64,000 bases of DNA from Clostridiales bacterium (GCA_012523405.1 JAAYIN010000047.1:1-64000); one strand, 5' to 3'; shown: positions 32,267-41,558, numbered from the stretch's first letter. A program made the numbers and translations. Notes: generated by a model not told the origin, from the letters alone.

Positions 32267-32313
32267 CGCAAACCCAAGGCGAAAAGCAGTGCTTGACCAC
32301 GATAGAAACCATA

Positions 32314-32342
32314 TTGATTATCCACTTTGGATACAGTACAAT
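32314..32342 (+). promoter_or_regulatory. Promoter of the HAD hydrolase gene
   Basis: TTGATT (32314-32319), 17 bases, TACAAT (32337-32342). The expected start near 32350 excludes the far-upstream ATG and favours ATG 32376. Confidence 0.6.
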
Positions 32343-32375
32343 AATGGTAATCATATGAAAGTAGAGGCAAAGCAA

Positions 32376-33299
32376 ATGAGTAAAGTCCCTAAAGTCGCCA
32401 TATGCTATGATTTTGATAAAACACTTTGTCCTGATGATATGCAAGTGTTTTCATTTATTCCATCGGTCGGTATGGATGTCGCGGAGTTTTGGGAACAGTC
32501 AAACAAAATGGCGATGGATAATAAAATGGACATGAACCTATCTTGGATGAAGAAAATGATCGATGAATCCAAACGAAAGAACAAATCAATCAAGCGAGAG
32601 ACTTTTTGTTCACTTGGAAAAGATGTGACGATGTATCATGGGGTGGATTCTTGGTTTGAACGAATCAATGACTATGGCAGGCAAAAGAATATAGAAGTTG
32701 AACATTATATTATTTCATCTGGACTGAAGGAAATCATTGAGGGAAGTGTCATTGCGCCATATATCAAACGTATATATGCGTCTACGTTTATGTATGACGT
32801 TGATAATATTGCTGTGTGGCCAGCACAAGCGGTGAATTACACGAATAAGACGCAGTTTATTTTCAGAATTGCAAAGGGTGCGTTTGATGAAAACGATAAC
32901 AATGTGAATCAAAATATGCAGGCAAACGAACTGTATATTCCCTATGAAAATATGATCTATATAGGCGATAGTGACACGGATATACCCAGCATGAGGGTCG
33001 TGAAAAACAACAGAAGAAAAGTCTATACGTTGTTTAAGGAGAAAAGAATAGACTATTTTGCACCGGCAGATTACTCAGAAGGTGAACCGTTATTCGGTTT
33101 GGCAAAGCAAATCATTGACATGATAAGCACCCGTGAGGCGCTGAAACGGGAAACAGAACGCCTGCAAAGATTGGTCGATTCATTTGTGACTTATGAGACG
33201 GTTAAGCAGATCAATGATGGATTTGCAAACGATTCGGATAAAATAGATATGGAGATTCTTCAATCGCTGAAGAATACGATAGAAGGCAATGTGGATTAA
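32376..33299 (+). CDS. HAD-superfamily hydrolase
   Basis: About 307 residues. HAD motif I is YDFDKTLCPDD, motif II lies in YIISSGLKEII, and motif IV is YIGDSDTDIPSM. A cap of mostly helical sequence lies between I and II. The C-terminal 60 residues are a charged helix (REALKRETERLQRLVD). Likely a phosphatase; no substrate can be named. AGAGG eight bases before ATG 32376 and the promoter position support this start over ATG 32355 or 32289. Confidence 0.85.
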   Translation: MSKVPKVAICYDFDKTLCPDDMQVFSFIPSVGMDVAEFWEQSNKMAMDNKMDMNLSWMKKMIDESKRKNKSIKRETFCSLGKDVTMYHGVDSWFERINDYGRQKNIEVEHYIISSGLKEIIEGSVIAPYIKRIYASTFMYDVDNIAVWPAQAVNYTNKTQFIFRIAKGAFDENDNNVNQNMQANELYIPYENMIYIGDSDTDIPSMRVVKNNRRKVYTLFKEKRIDYFAPADYSEGEPLFGLAKQIIDMISTREALKRETERLQRLVDSFVTYETVKQINDGFANDSDKIDMEILQSLKNTIEGNVD

Positions 33300-33322
33300 T
33301 GGTTAATCACTTGTGAATATAA

Positions 33323-33367
33323 AAAAAGCAGTTTGCAGGGTCTTAGTGACCCTGCAAACTGCTTTTT
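33323..33367. terminator. Bidirectional terminator between the HAD gene and potD
   Basis: A 20-bp perfect stem (AAAAAAGCAGTTTGCAGGGT core) with a TTAGT loop and T runs on both strands. It serves the convergent HAD gene and pot operon. Confidence 0.9.
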
Positions 33368-33374
33368 TCGACCA

Positions 33375-34421
33375 TTATTTCGCGCTCTTGATGGCGGTCC
33401 ACATGGTGTTGTAGGCGAGAAGGAAATTATCTTCGATGTCGTAGAAGAATTCGCAGTTATCGATCTGCTCCTGCGTGGGGTTGAGGGTGGTATTGCCGAT
33501 GTACTCCTCGCCGATTAGTTCGACGGCTTTATCGTTGGGGGTAGAGTACCAGATCTCGTCATAGTTCATCTGAGCGATGTCGGGGCGGCACATGAAGTTG
33601 ATGAATGCCTCGGCGTTCGCCTTGTTCTTTGCGCCTTTGGGGATGATCATGGTGTCGATCCAGATGTTGCTGCCTTCCTCAGGGATGGCATAGGCAAGAT
33701 CATCGTTGAGGGCAATGGCGTACATGGCATCGCCGTTCCACATAAGTGCAAGGGCGGCTTCGCCTGCGACCATCTTGTCCTTGGTCTCGTCCACTTGGTA
33801 TGCCTTGACAAGACCACGTAGCTTTTGGTCGATAAGCAGCTCTTTGGCTGCGTTCATTTCGAGGGGATTGCGGGTGTTCATGCTGTAGCCGAGGTACTTG
33901 AGCGCCATGCCCATGGAATCGCGGATGCTGTCGAGCATGAACACATTGTCCTTGTACTTGTCGTCAAAGAGAATGCTCCAGCTGGTGATATCTTCGTCTA
34001 CCATGGTCTTGTTGTAGCAAATGCCGACTGTGCCCCACATGTAGGGTACGGTGTACTTCTGGTCAAGATCATAATACTGCGCCTTGAAGTTTTCGCCGAT
34101 ATTCTCATAGTTGGGAACGTTGTCAAAGTTGATTTCTTCAAGCAGGCCTTCTTTTGCAAGACGCTCGACGCAGTAGTCGGAGGGAATCACAACGTCAAAG
34201 GACGATGAAGAGTTGCGAACTTGAACCATCATGTCTTCATTGGTGGTAAAGTACGTCATGTTGACGGTGATGCCTGTCTCTTCTTCAAACATTTTAATGG
34301 CGTCGGGGCTGATGTATTCTTCCCAGTTGTAAACCGTAACCGAACCTTCTGCAAACGCAGCAGTGGGTAGGATGGCCAGGAGCATCATGGTGACGAGAAC
34401 CAGAGAAAGAATCTTTTTCAT
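33375..34421 (-). CDS. potD: Spermidine/putrescine ABC transporter substrate-binding protein
   Basis: 348 residues. A signal peptide (MKKILSLVLVTMMLLAILPTAAFA) precedes a type 2 periplasmic-binding fold with VYNWEEYISPDAIKMFEEE, DVVIPSDYCVERL, YKDNVFMLDSIRDSMGMALK, LALMWNGDAMYAI and WIDTMIIPKGAKNK, all characteristic of PotD. It captures polyamines at the cell surface for PotBC. No lipobox Cys is seen in the signal region, which is unusual for a Gram-positive binding protein. GGGAGG seven bases before ATG 34421 fixes the start. Last gene of the pot operon. Confidence 0.93.
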   Translation of the reverse strand: MKKILSLVLVTMMLLAILPTAAFAEGSVTVYNWEEYISPDAIKMFEEETGITVNMTYFTTNEDMMVQVRNSSSSFDVVIPSDYCVERLAKEGLLEEINFDNVPNYENIGENFKAQYYDLDQKYTVPYMWGTVGICYNKTMVDEDITSWSILFDDKYKDNVFMLDSIRDSMGMALKYLGYSMNTRNPLEMNAAKELLIDQKLRGLVKAYQVDETKDKMVAGEAALALMWNGDAMYAIALNDDLAYAIPEEGSNIWIDTMIIPKGAKNKANAEAFINFMCRPDIAQMNYDEIWYSTPNDKAVELIGEEYIGNTTLNPTQEQIDNCEFFYDIEDNFLLAYNTMWTAIKSAK

Positions 34422-34474
34422 GTAATAACCTCCCAATGAATCATATATGGTCAAGGCAAATTGCCGTGGCCGCC

Positions 34475-35251
34475 TTAGGCTTTCTTGACGTTTCGGCTGG
34501 TTCTGCGGTTGATGATGCCAAGCAGGAAGAGCAGCGAGAGGAACATCAAGGCACTGAGCGCGTTGAGGGTCGGCTCGATGCCGATGCGCGCTTTGGAGTA
34601 GATCAAGGTCGATAGGTTTTGCACCATCGGGCTTGTGGTGAAATAGCTGATGATGAAATCATCAAGGGATAGGGTAAAGGCGAGCAATGCGCCTGTGATC
34701 ACGCCCTCGCGAATCTCAGGCAGAATGACGTGAAATAGCGCATAGGTTGGGGTTGCGCCAAGGTCAACCGCCGCCTCGTAGGTATGCTTGTTCATCTGCT
34801 TGAGCTTTGGCAAGACCGATAATATGACGTAGGGCGTATTAAAGGTGATATGCGCAAAAAGCATGGTGACAAAGCCGCGCTCGATGCGTGAGAAGGTGAA
34901 GAGCACCATAAGAGAGATACCTGTTACGATATCGGGCATGGTCATGGGGATGTTGGTGAGGGTCATCATGGTGGCCTGCGAACGCTTTTTCATGGCGTAA
35001 ATGCCTATGGCTGCGAGGGTACCAAGGATGGTGGCGGCAATCGCAGCGATAATGGCGACGGCGATGGTGATATACAGTGCCTTCATGATGGCTTCATCTT
35101 GGAATAGTGCCTGATACCAGCGGAGGCTGAACCCTTCCCATTTGGCACGGCTCTTGCCTGCGTTAAAGGACTGGAAAATCAAAACGGCAATGGGCAGGTA
35201 GAGAAACAGGAGAATCAGCGTCAGATAGGACTTCTTTAAAAATCGTTTCAT
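34475..35251 (-). CDS. potC: Spermidine/putrescine ABC transporter permease PotC
   Basis: 258 residues with six membrane helices and the BPD_transp_1 loop EAAVDLGATPTYALFHVILPEI (EAA motif). The periplasmic start YLPIAVLIFQSFNAGKS and the end SLDDFIISYFTTSP are typical PotC features. Its ATG overlaps the potB stop as ATGA, so translation is coupled. It forms the membrane channel with PotB. Confidence 0.93.
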   Translation of the reverse strand: MKRFLKKSYLTLILLFLYLPIAVLIFQSFNAGKSRAKWEGFSLRWYQALFQDEAIMKALYITIAVAIIAAIAATILGTLAAIGIYAMKKRSQATMMTLTNIPMTMPDIVTGISLMVLFTFSRIERGFVTMLFAHITFNTPYVILSVLPKLKQMNKHTYEAAVDLGATPTYALFHVILPEIREGVITGALLAFTLSLDDFIISYFTTSPMVQNLSTLIYSKARIGIEPTLNALSALMFLSLLFLLGIINRRTSRNVKKA

Positions 35252-36240
35252 GCGATGCTCCCTCCTTCTCCCTCGGGATCAGCCTTGCGTAGGATGCCGA
35301 GGCTGATGAGAATCAGCAGCATCATTACAAGCGACAGTGCGCTGCCAACGCCCCAATCATTTGCAGATAGGAACATGCTTTCAATGAGGTCACCAAACAT
35401 CATCGTGTGTCCGCCGCCAAGGATGCGGGAGATGAAAAAGGTGGTGACGGAAGGCATGAAAACCATTGTAATGCCTGAAATAACGCCTGGCAGACTGAGG
35501 GGCAAGGTGACTTTCAGAAAGGTGCGAATTTCGTTGCAGCCTAAATCCTGCGCAGCTTCCATCAGCTTGCCGTCCATTTTGTTAAGGGTGGTGTAGATGG
35601 GGAAAACCATGAAGGGCAGGAAGTTGTAGACCATGCCAAGCAGCACCGCGCCATCGTTGTACATGAGCTTCACGCCATCCATGCCGAAAAACCTGAGCAT
35701 GGAATTGATGAGCCCTTGATCCTCCAGCAACGACATCCAGGCGATGGTGCGGAGCAGAAAGTTCATCCACATGGGGATGATGAACAATACGATGATGGTT
35801 GACCCGAGCTTGATGTCCTTATCCGCCATGAAAAGCGCGGCGGGATAGCCAAGCAGCAAGCAGATAACGGTACAGCCAAGTGCCATCCAAAGGGAATAAA
35901 CGAGGATATCGATATTGACCGTGCCGCGCGTGATGAGAACGGCATATTCTGGACCCATCTGCTCGTACATCTTGTTGACGGTGTAGTTGCTGTCCCAGAA
36001 ATTAATAAAGTTATTAAGGGTGAACGTGCCTGTGGCGGAGTCTGTGAACGCATACCATCCAATCAAAACGATCGGTACGATGGTGAAGATAAACATCCAG
36101 AGCGTATATGGCATGGCAAAGAACGAACGCTTCACGCCATGATTGCGCCTGATGGTGATCACGCACATGATGAGGAACAGAATCGCTGCAAAACCGATTG
36201 CCCACATTGACCACGAAGGCAGCTTGAGGGATTGGTTCAT
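35248..36240 (-). CDS. potB: Spermidine/putrescine ABC transporter permease PotB
   Basis: 330 residues with six core helices and the EAA loop MEAAQDLGCNEIRTFLKVTLPLS. It is about 45 residues longer than usual because of an extra N-terminal helix (WAIGFAAILFLIMCVITIRR) before the usual start PYTLWMFIFTIVPIVLI. It starts directly after the potA stop (TAAATG) with GAGG close by. Confidence 0.92.
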   Translation of the reverse strand: MNQSLKLPSWSMWAIGFAAILFLIMCVITIRRNHGVKRSFFAMPYTLWMFIFTIVPIVLIGWYAFTDSATGTFTLNNFINFWDSNYTVNKMYEQMGPEYAVLITRGTVNIDILVYSLWMALGCTVICLLLGYPAALFMADKDIKLGSTIIVLFIIPMWMNFLLRTIAWMSLLEDQGLINSMLRFFGMDGVKLMYNDGAVLLGMVYNFLPFMVFPIYTTLNKMDGKLMEAAQDLGCNEIRTFLKVTLPLSLPGVISGITMVFMPSVTTFFISRILGGGHTMMFGDLIESMFLSANDWGVGSALSLVMMLLILISLGILRKADPEGEGGSIA

Positions 36241-37320
36241 TTATTCCTCGCCCCCCTCATCGATTTCGGGTTCTTGCGGCATGGGATGCATGATGTGGAT
36301 ATTGTAGGGAACGATGGAAAGCCCAACCTGCGAGCCTTGGGGCTGCATGACGGTGGAGTGGACTTTGAACTCGGTCTCGCCTGTGTCGATCATCATTTCA
36401 TAATGAACGCCCTTGAATAAAACGCTTGTGACAATGCCGCTGATCTGACCGATATCATCCCCGACGATCATGATATCCTCGGGGCGGATGACCACGTCCA
36501 CAGGTACGTTTTCGCCAAAGCCTGAGTCGACGCAGGGAAAGTCGTAGCCGCTGAAATGAACCATTTCATCGCAGACCATTGTGCCGCGCAGAATATTGCT
36601 CTCTCCGATGAAATCCGCGACGAACGCGTTGGCAGGCTCATCGTAAATGGTCTTTGGATCGCCGATTTGCAGGATAACACCATCGCGCATGACAACCACC
36701 GTGTCGCTCATGGTGAGGGCTTCTTCCTGATCATGAGTGACGTAAATAAAGGTGATGCCAAGGCGTTGCTGCATGCTCTTGAGCTCCAGCTGCATTTCCT
36801 TGCGTAATTTTAGATCCAGTGCACCAAGCGGCTCGTCAAGAAGGAGCACTTCGGGCTCGTTGACAAGAGCGCGTGCGATGGCAATGCGCTGCTGCTGACC
36901 GCCAGAAAGCGACTCAACACTGCGTTTGCCATAGCCCTTGAGGTTCACGAGATCGAGCATGCGATTAACGCGTTTCTTGATTTCGTCCTTGTGGAGTTTC
37001 TTGATTTTCAGACCGAAGGCGATATTGTCCTGCACATTGAGATGCGGAAATAAGGCATACTTTTGAAACACGGTATTAACGGAACGCTTGTAGGGGGGCA
37101 ATTCTGTGATGTCCTTGCCCTCAAAATAAACAGTGCCTGTGGTAGGATATTCAAAGCCGCCGATGATGCGAAGCGTCGTTGTTTTGCCGCAGCCGCTGGG
37201 ACCAAGCAAAGTCAAGAATTCGTTTTTTCTTACGTATAAGTCAATGTTGGAAAGTACGGTGGTACCATCAAATTCTTTGGAAATTCCTTTGAGGTCTATG
37301 AGGTGCTTTTGCTCGATCAT
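36241..37320 (-). CDS. potA: Spermidine/putrescine ABC transporter ATP-binding protein
   Basis: 359 residues. Walker [11 protein letters not shown] (about 39-48), the Q-loop, signature [14 protein letters not shown], Walker [13 protein letters not shown] and the H-loop THDQEEA are all intact. The C-terminal third is a TOBE domain ([30 protein letters not shown]). It powers PotBC. Order potA-potB-potC-potD on one transcript, with the HTH-cupin regulator just upstream. Confidence 0.94.
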   Translation of the reverse strand: MIEQKHLIDLKGISKEFDGTTVLSNIDLYVRKNEFLTLLGPSGCGKTTTLRIIGGFEYPTTGTVYFEGKDITELPPYKRSVNTVFQKYALFPHLNVQDNIAFGLKIKKLHKDEIKKRVNRMLDLVNLKGYGKRSVESLSGGQQQRIAIARALVNEPEVLLLDEPLGALDLKLRKEMQLELKSMQQRLGITFIYVTHDQEEALTMSDTVVVMRDGVILQIGDPKTIYDEPANAFVADFIGESNILRGTMVCDEMVHFSGYDFPCVDSGFGENVPVDVVIRPEDIMIVGDDIGQISGIVTSVLFKGVHYEMMIDTGETEFKVHSTVMQPQGSQVGLSIVPYNIHIMHPMPQEPEIDEGGEE

Positions 37321-37356
37321 CAGTGGGCACTCCTTATCTGTTGAAATGGATCAATG

Positions 37357-37896
37357 TTAGAAGCTTGGCGGGGTTGAAACCCAGATTACAAGCGCGGGTT
37401 TTTGGCTGTTGTTTTCAAGGCGATGGGTGGTGGATGGATGGAGGCAGAAACTCGAGCCTTTTTTGACGGTTTGGGTGCGCTTGCCCATCACGAGCGTGAC
37501 CTGACCCTTCAAAACAAAGCCAAATTCCTCGCCTTCTATGGGGCGCATATCGGCACTTTTGCCGCCTGGTTGTAATTCTAATAGGATGGGTTCCATGCTG
37601 TTTTTCTGGGCATCTGGAATCAGCCAAGTGATTTTGCGGCCTTCCTCCTCGTCCTCTTTTTCAAACATATCGGACGGAGAATAGACAACCTTTGCCGCAC
37701 TGTCATCGGAGAAGAATGCTTGCAGCGTCACGCCTAGAGACTCTAAGATGTCCTTTAGGGTCGCGATGGAAGGCGAGGCTAAATCACGTTCCACCTGAGA
37801 AATAAAGCCTTTGCTAAGCTCGCAGCGATTTGCAAGTTCCTCTTGGGTGAGGGCACGTTGAATGCGAAGCGCACGAAGCTTTTTACCAATGTTCAA
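37357..37896 (-). CDS. HTH-cupin transcriptional regulator of the pot operon
   Basis: About 179 residues. An N-terminal XRE HTH (KLRALRIQRALTQEELANRC, ELSKGFISQVERDLASPS) is joined to a C-terminal cupin_2 domain (ELQPGGKSADMRPIEGEEFGFV, GSSFCLHPSTTHRLEN) that probably binds a polyamine or related ligand, as in PuuR-type regulators. AAGGAGG eight bases before TTG 37896 points to a TTG start; the ATG at 37914 would place the ribosome site inside the gene. It is 37 bases upstream of potA in the same direction. Confidence 0.85.
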   Translation of the reverse strand: MNIGKKLRALRIQRALTQEELANRCELSKGFISQVERDLASPSIATLKDILESLGVTLQAFFSDDSAAKVVYSPSDMFEKEDEEEGRKITWLIPDAQKNSMEPILLELQPGGKSADMRPIEGEEFGFVLKGQVTLVMGKRTQTVKKGSSFCLHPSTTHRLENNSQKPALVIWVSTPPSF

Positions 37897-37941
37897 GCAT
37901 GATCCCTCCTTCATTTTAATATTAGTATAAGTAAACTACAA

Positions 37942-37964
37942 AAAGTTTAGGAATAGTAAACTTT
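37942..37964. promoter_or_regulatory. Inverted repeat upstream of the pot regulator
   Basis: AAAGTTTA (37942-37949) and TAAACTTT (37957-37964) form a perfect 8-bp dyad, with a further AGTAAACT at 37930-37937 near a TATACT -10. A likely operator for the HTH-cupin protein. The rest of this AT-rich gap to 38063 shows nothing else. Confidence 0.5.
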
Positions 37965-38063
37965 GAAACAGGTTTTATTAAACCATAAAGATGGTTTGCT
38001 GTCAATATCTTTTTATATAAAATGAAAAATAAATAATTTGAAAACAGATAAGATAAAAATGAA

Positions 38064-38098
38064 AAAGCTCATTAGGACGCAAAATCCTAATGAGCTTT
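38064..38098. terminator. Terminator after the flavin reductase gene
   Basis: A 14-bp perfect stem, AAAGCTCATTAGGA with its complement at 38085-38098; on the minus strand the stem is followed by Ts. Confidence 0.8.
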
Positions 38099-38119
38099 GA
38101 TGTAATTGCTTGATTTTGT

Positions 38120-38773
38120 TTAGCCTTCCTCATTGATCAAAGCGACCTTGCATACGGCAACGGCGCTGGCTTGGCCTTCACCTGTGATGAGGTTCTTGGG
38201 TGAGTTGATGTTGAACATAAAACCGTTCTCGCCATATTTATCGTCGATGCCTGTTGCGTATTCCTCCTGCATGGCGATGTGATTCACTTTGCCGATGATC
38301 GTTGCATTTCGTCCATTGCCTGATAAATCGAGTGTTTGTTGCAAAGAGCATTCGATATTCAGAAACGCTTCTTCAATTCGAGGAGATGCAACGGTTTTCG
38401 ATTCCTGAATCGTAAAATGACCCACTTCGAATTCGTCCGCGTCATGATCGTTGTGCCTGATGGTCGCAACGCAAGCATCAAAATATTCTTTGCTAAGGAA
38501 GTTGATGACAAACTCCTTTGTGCGCAGGATGTTTTGATAGGTATGGGTGCGTTGCATGCAGCTTGTGATGGCGTAATATCCACCACCATCCCCCGTGAAA
38601 CTGGTCCATGAACCGAAGCATACATTTGGCTTGCCGTTTTCCTTTATCGTGGTGATGGCGAATAAAGGATGAGGAATGCCGCAAGCAAATTCAAAATGTG
38701 AGAATACATCATATTCCCCTGGCCAATTGGCTGTAAAATGATCGGGCTTTTGATTGCCTATCTCAATTTTCAT
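38120..38773 (-). CDS. Flavin reductase family (FMN-binding split barrel) protein
   Basis: About 217 residues of the flavin reductase-like fold: PHPLFAITTIKENGKPNVCFGSW near residue 35, the YYAITSCMQRTHTYQNI loop, and EFVINFLS. The start ATG overlaps the stop of the preceding PNPOx-like gene as ATGA, so the pair is coupled. Under the WYL regulator at 39274 they form a small flavin-protein operon. It may bind FMN and reduce a small substrate or flavin; partner unknown. Confidence 0.85.
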   Translation of the reverse strand: MKIEIGNQKPDHFTANWPGEYDVFSHFEFACGIPHPLFAITTIKENGKPNVCFGSWTSFTGDGGGYYAITSCMQRTHTYQNILRTKEFVINFLSKEYFDACVATIRHNDHDADEFEVGHFTIQESKTVASPRIEEAFLNIECSLQQTLDLSGNGRNATIIGKVNHIAMQEEYATGIDDKYGENGFMFNINSPKNLITGEGQASAVAVCKVALINEEG

Positions 38774-39210
38774 AGTGTACCCTTCGCCTCCTTCCAATCC
38801 ACAAGGAGATTGTAGCTTTTAGTGGTAAAACGGAAAATGCAGTAATTGGGGTCGTCATAGCCGCTGAAATGGTTGCTCATGCCTGCATACCACATCTCTT
38901 TTTTGACTGCGGGGTCTGTAATGATCTCCATCGTGCCAACGAGCGTGATATTGTAGGCACCGTCTTTGTTGAAACATAGACTTGCACGATCGCATTTCTC
39001 AATGCGCTGCGCCTTGCTGCTGCCAAGCCCTGAGCAAAAGGTGACCCAGTTGATCCCATCTGATTTAGAGGGCGTGATGGTTGAAACGGTTGGATAGCCC
39101 TCTTGATTGATGAGTGCCAATGCGCAATAGGGTTCAGAGCCATCAGGCGACTGATGGACTGTATTTTGATAGATGATTTCTCCAGCTTTTTTGATGATTT
39201 CAGTATTCAT
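38770..39210 (-). CDS. Pyridoxamine 5'-phosphate oxidase-like flavoprotein
   Basis: 146 residues of the PNPOx-like split barrel: GYPTVSTITPSKSDGINWVTF, KAQRIEKCDRASLCF, YNITLVGTMEIITD and CIFRFTTKSYNLLV. Such short proteins bind FMN, F420 or heme and are often called general stress proteins. GGGGTG about nine bases upstream supports the ATG. It is followed with overlap by the flavin reductase gene. Confidence 0.85.
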   Translation of the reverse strand: MNTEIIKKAGEIIYQNTVHQSPDGSEPYCALALINQEGYPTVSTITPSKSDGINWVTFCSGLGSSKAQRIEKCDRASLCFNKDGAYNITLVGTMEIITDPAVKKEMWYAGMSNHFSGYDDPNYCIFRFTTKSYNLLVDWKEAKGTL

Positions 39211-39273
39211 ATGGATTGCACCCCTTTCATATCAATAGGATATCATAGCGATCAGGACAACAGCCTGTCCTGT

Positions 39274-40179
39274 TTACTCGTGGCTTTTTAGAAGATTTGC
39301 AGCAATGCGCTTGATATCCTCTGCCATTTCGGGAGGCTGCAAAACCATTACCTTGTCGCCAAAACTCAGAATCCAAGACCTAGTATAACCATAGTTGGTG
39401 AAGCCGATTTGAAGGCGAAGATTTCCGTTTTCCAGCTCCGTATAACAGTTCAGCCCGTATTCCTCGATGAGTAGATACCGCATCGAGGGATCAAAATCGG
39501 CAATCAATGTCTTGTCATCGGGAAGGCGCGCGTTGAAATCCTGCTTGCCAGGCGGGATATCGCGCGGGGTGTAGGTTTGCTCAAGCAGCTGTAAATCCCA
39601 GAGCCTTTGCAGCTTGAACATGCGGAAATCCTGCCGCATGGGGCAATAGCCAAAGACATACCACGCCGTCCACTTGAATAGAACAAAGTAGGGCTCAAGC
39701 TCTCTGCGCGTCATGCCCTTGTCGTAGTAATAGTCAAAGGCGATGCAGTGCTTCTCGTTGACGGCTCGCTTGATCAGCTCGATTTTCTCGGTCAAGCTGC
39801 CCTTGTAATGGGAGGCGAGGTCGATGATCACAGGCATGCGAAGGGATAGGACGGCATCTGCGCTGGCTGAAAGCTTGTCCAGCGTTTGCTCGATTTGCGA
39901 TTTTTCCGACACTGTACCGATTCCTTTGAGCGCGGCAATAATCCCGGAAAGCTCGTCGGTCGTGAGCACGCTTTTATCCAGCTTGAATCCCTCTGCAATT
40001 GAAATCCCGCCGCCGCTGCCTTGGTGCGTGATCACAGGAATCCCCGCGAGGCAAAGCGCGTCAATATCGCGACCAATTGTGCGGCGCGTGACCTCGAATT
40101 TATCGGCGAGATAGGGGGCGGTGACGCGTTCGTTTTGAAGCAGGACGGTGAGGATGCCAAGCAAGCGATCGAGTTTCAT
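39274..40179 (-). CDS. YafY-type HTH/WYL transcriptional regulator
   Basis: About 301 residues. The DeoR-like HTH (MKLDRLLGILTVLLQNERVT, APYLADKFEVTRRTIGRDI) is followed by a WYL domain (HCIAFDYYYDKGMTRRELEPYFVLFKWTAWYVFGYC region) and a C-terminal WCX part (LRLQIGFTNYGYTRSWILSFG). GGAGG eight bases before ATG 40179 rules out the longer frame. Located 63 bases upstream of the two flavoprotein genes and in the same direction, it most likely regulates them. Confidence 0.88.
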   Translation of the reverse strand: MKLDRLLGILTVLLQNERVTAPYLADKFEVTRRTIGRDIDALCLAGIPVITHQGSGGGISIAEGFKLDKSVLTTDELSGIIAALKGIGTVSEKSQIEQTLDKLSASADAVLSLRMPVIIDLASHYKGSLTEKIELIKRAVNEKHCIAFDYYYDKGMTRRELEPYFVLFKWTAWYVFGYCPMRQDFRMFKLQRLWDLQLLEQTYTPRDIPPGKQDFNARLPDDKTLIADFDPSMRYLLIEEYGLNCYTELENGNLRLQIGFTNYGYTRSWILSFGDKVMVLQPPEMAEDIKRIAANLLKSHE

Positions 40180-40263
40180 TTTTGCCACCTCCATTGTTGA
40201 TTTCATTATACCATAGAAACAAGACGGCAGTATGTCGTGTATGGGCGGCTTCATTATTTGGTA

Positions 40264-40292
40264 CAAAAAAACACACCCGATCAAATCGGGTG
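40264..40292 (-). terminator. Terminator of the rpsF-ssb-rpsR operon
   Basis: CACCCGAT/ATCGGGTG stem with a CAA loop and seven Ts in the minus-strand transcript. Confidence 0.85.
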
Positions 40293-40320
40293 CGCAATTG
40301 TTTGCTTTAATCAGCAACAC

Positions 40321-40575
40321 TTATTCTACACAGAAAGGCATCAATGCGATGGCACGAGCGCGCTTGACGGATTCGGAGAGTTGGTGCTGATGCTTGGCGC
40401 AGTTGCCGCTCATACGCCTGGGCATGATCTTGCCACGCTCGTTTACAAAACGACGCAGACGGTTGATATCTTTGTAGTCGATATATTCGATCTTATCCAC
40501 GCAGAAGCTGCACACCTTACGGCGCGGCTTGCGACCACGAGGACGAGGCCTTCTTTCGCCACGATCTTCAGACAT
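40321..40575 (-). CDS. rpsR: 30S ribosomal protein S18
   Basis: 84 residues, last gene of the conserved rpsF-ssb-rpsR operon. KVCSFCVDK and GNCAKHQ supply three Cys and a His, the zinc-binding form of S18. [20 protein letters not shown] and the [16 protein letters not shown] tail are family hallmarks. S18 pairs with S6 on the 30S platform. AAGGAGG eight bases before ATG 40575. Confidence 0.96.
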   Translation of the reverse strand: MSEDRGERRPRPRGRKPRRKVCSFCVDKIEYIDYKDINRLRRFVNERGKIMPRRMSGNCAKHQHQLSESVKRARAIALMPFCVE

Positions 40576-40634
40576 AGTCAAAACCTCCTTTGATAAATCA
40601 TCTGGAAGCGACCTTTTACACAGTCGCAGTTAAA

Positions 40635-41060
40635 TTAAAAGGGTAGGTCGTCGTCGTCAACCTCTTGGAAGCTAGCATCATTCATAGGCGAAGCGCCTGC
40701 GGATGATCCCTGAGATGATGGGGTGAAGTTCGCGTCGTCCTGACGGGAAGACAGGAATTCAACATCGTCTGCAGTTACTTCCAAAGAAAAACGGGTTGAT
40801 CCATCGCTACCAGTATAGCTACTGACGGATACCGGTCCAACAACAGCGACTTTACGTCCTTTTGCCAAAAATCTCTGACAGTTTTCGCCTAACTGACGCC
40901 ATGCAGAGACACGGAAGAAATCAGCTTCGGGCTGGTTGGCGTTCTGTGATGAACGACGGCGGTTAACAGCCACGGTAAACGAGCAAACGTTAATACCAGT
41001 GGAGGTTGTGCGCAATTCGGGATCACGGGTTAGGTTTCCGATGATGGTCAATTTATTCAT
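40635..41060 (-). CDS. ssb: Single-stranded DNA-binding protein
   Basis: 141 residues. The OB fold begins MNKLTIIGNLTRDPELR and includes FTVAVNRR, DFFRVSAWRQLGENCQRFL and GRKVAVVGPVS. A Ser/Gln/Asn linker leads to the acidic partner-binding tail DDDLPF. Coats single-stranded DNA in replication and repair. Lies between rpsF and rpsR, as in most Firmicutes. Confidence 0.96.
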   Translation of the reverse strand: MNKLTIIGNLTRDPELRTTSTGINVCSFTVAVNRRRSSQNANQPEADFFRVSAWRQLGENCQRFLAKGRKVAVVGPVSVSSYTGSDGSTRFSLEVTADDVEFLSSRQDDANFTPSSQGSSAGASPMNDASFQEVDDDDLPF

Positions 41061-41074
41061 TCGTTATTCCACCC

Positions 41075-41491
41075 TTATTCAGCGGTTGTTGGTGCAGCAG
41101 GAGCTTCAGTTGCTACGGGAGCAGCGGGAGCTTCTACGACGGGGGGAGCAGCAACGGGGGTCGGAGCCATACGCACGGGGCGAGGCTTGACGCTGCGCTT
41201 CTTCTCTTCCAGCTTGATGATCAAAGAGCGAAGAATGTTTTCGTTGATACCCATGTTACGCTCGATCTCGCGAGGTAGATCAGTTGGAGCCTTAAAAGTT
41301 ACTTGTACGTAGTAGCCTTCAGTCATGTCGTTGATGGCATATGCCAGATGACGCTTGCCCCATGTTTCGTCGACCTTTTCAATTTCTCCACCATTGTTTG
41401 TAATGATACCGGAAAACTTCTCGATCAATTCCTTGCGAGCAGTTTCCTCAACATTGGTGTTAATGATGTAGGTCAGTTCATACCTATTCAT
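41075..41491 (-). CDS. rpsF: 30S ribosomal protein S6 with Ala/Pro-rich tail
   Basis: 138 residues. Residues 1-97 are a normal S6 ferredoxin-like fold (MNRYELTYIINTNVEE, YVQVTFKAPTDLPREIERNMGINENILR). The last 40 residues are an Ala/Pro/Val/Glu-rich, probably disordered extension, longer than the usual S6 tail. First gene of the operon; AGGAGGTGAAAGG precedes the ATG. Confidence 0.95.
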   Translation of the reverse strand: MNRYELTYIINTNVEETARKELIEKFSGIITNNGGEIEKVDETWGKRHLAYAINDMTEGYYVQVTFKAPTDLPREIERNMGINENILRSLIIKLEEKKRSVKPRPVRMAPTPVAAPPVVEAPAAPVATEAPAAPTTAE

Positions 41492-41518
41492 TTCCTTTCA
41501 CCTCCTCTTGGACTTGTG

Positions 41519-41539
41519 GCGCCACAGTTGCTATGGCGC
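41519..41539 (-). promoter_or_regulatory. Hairpin in the rpsF leader
   Basis: In the minus-strand transcript GCGCCAUAG pairs with CUGUGGCGC across a CAA loop, about 28 bases before the rpsF ATG. Firmicutes rpsF leaders often carry an S6:S18-binding hairpin; whether this one fits the CCG-bulge consensus is not established. Confidence 0.4.
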
Positions 41540-41558
41540 AAGGATGTGCCAATTACAT

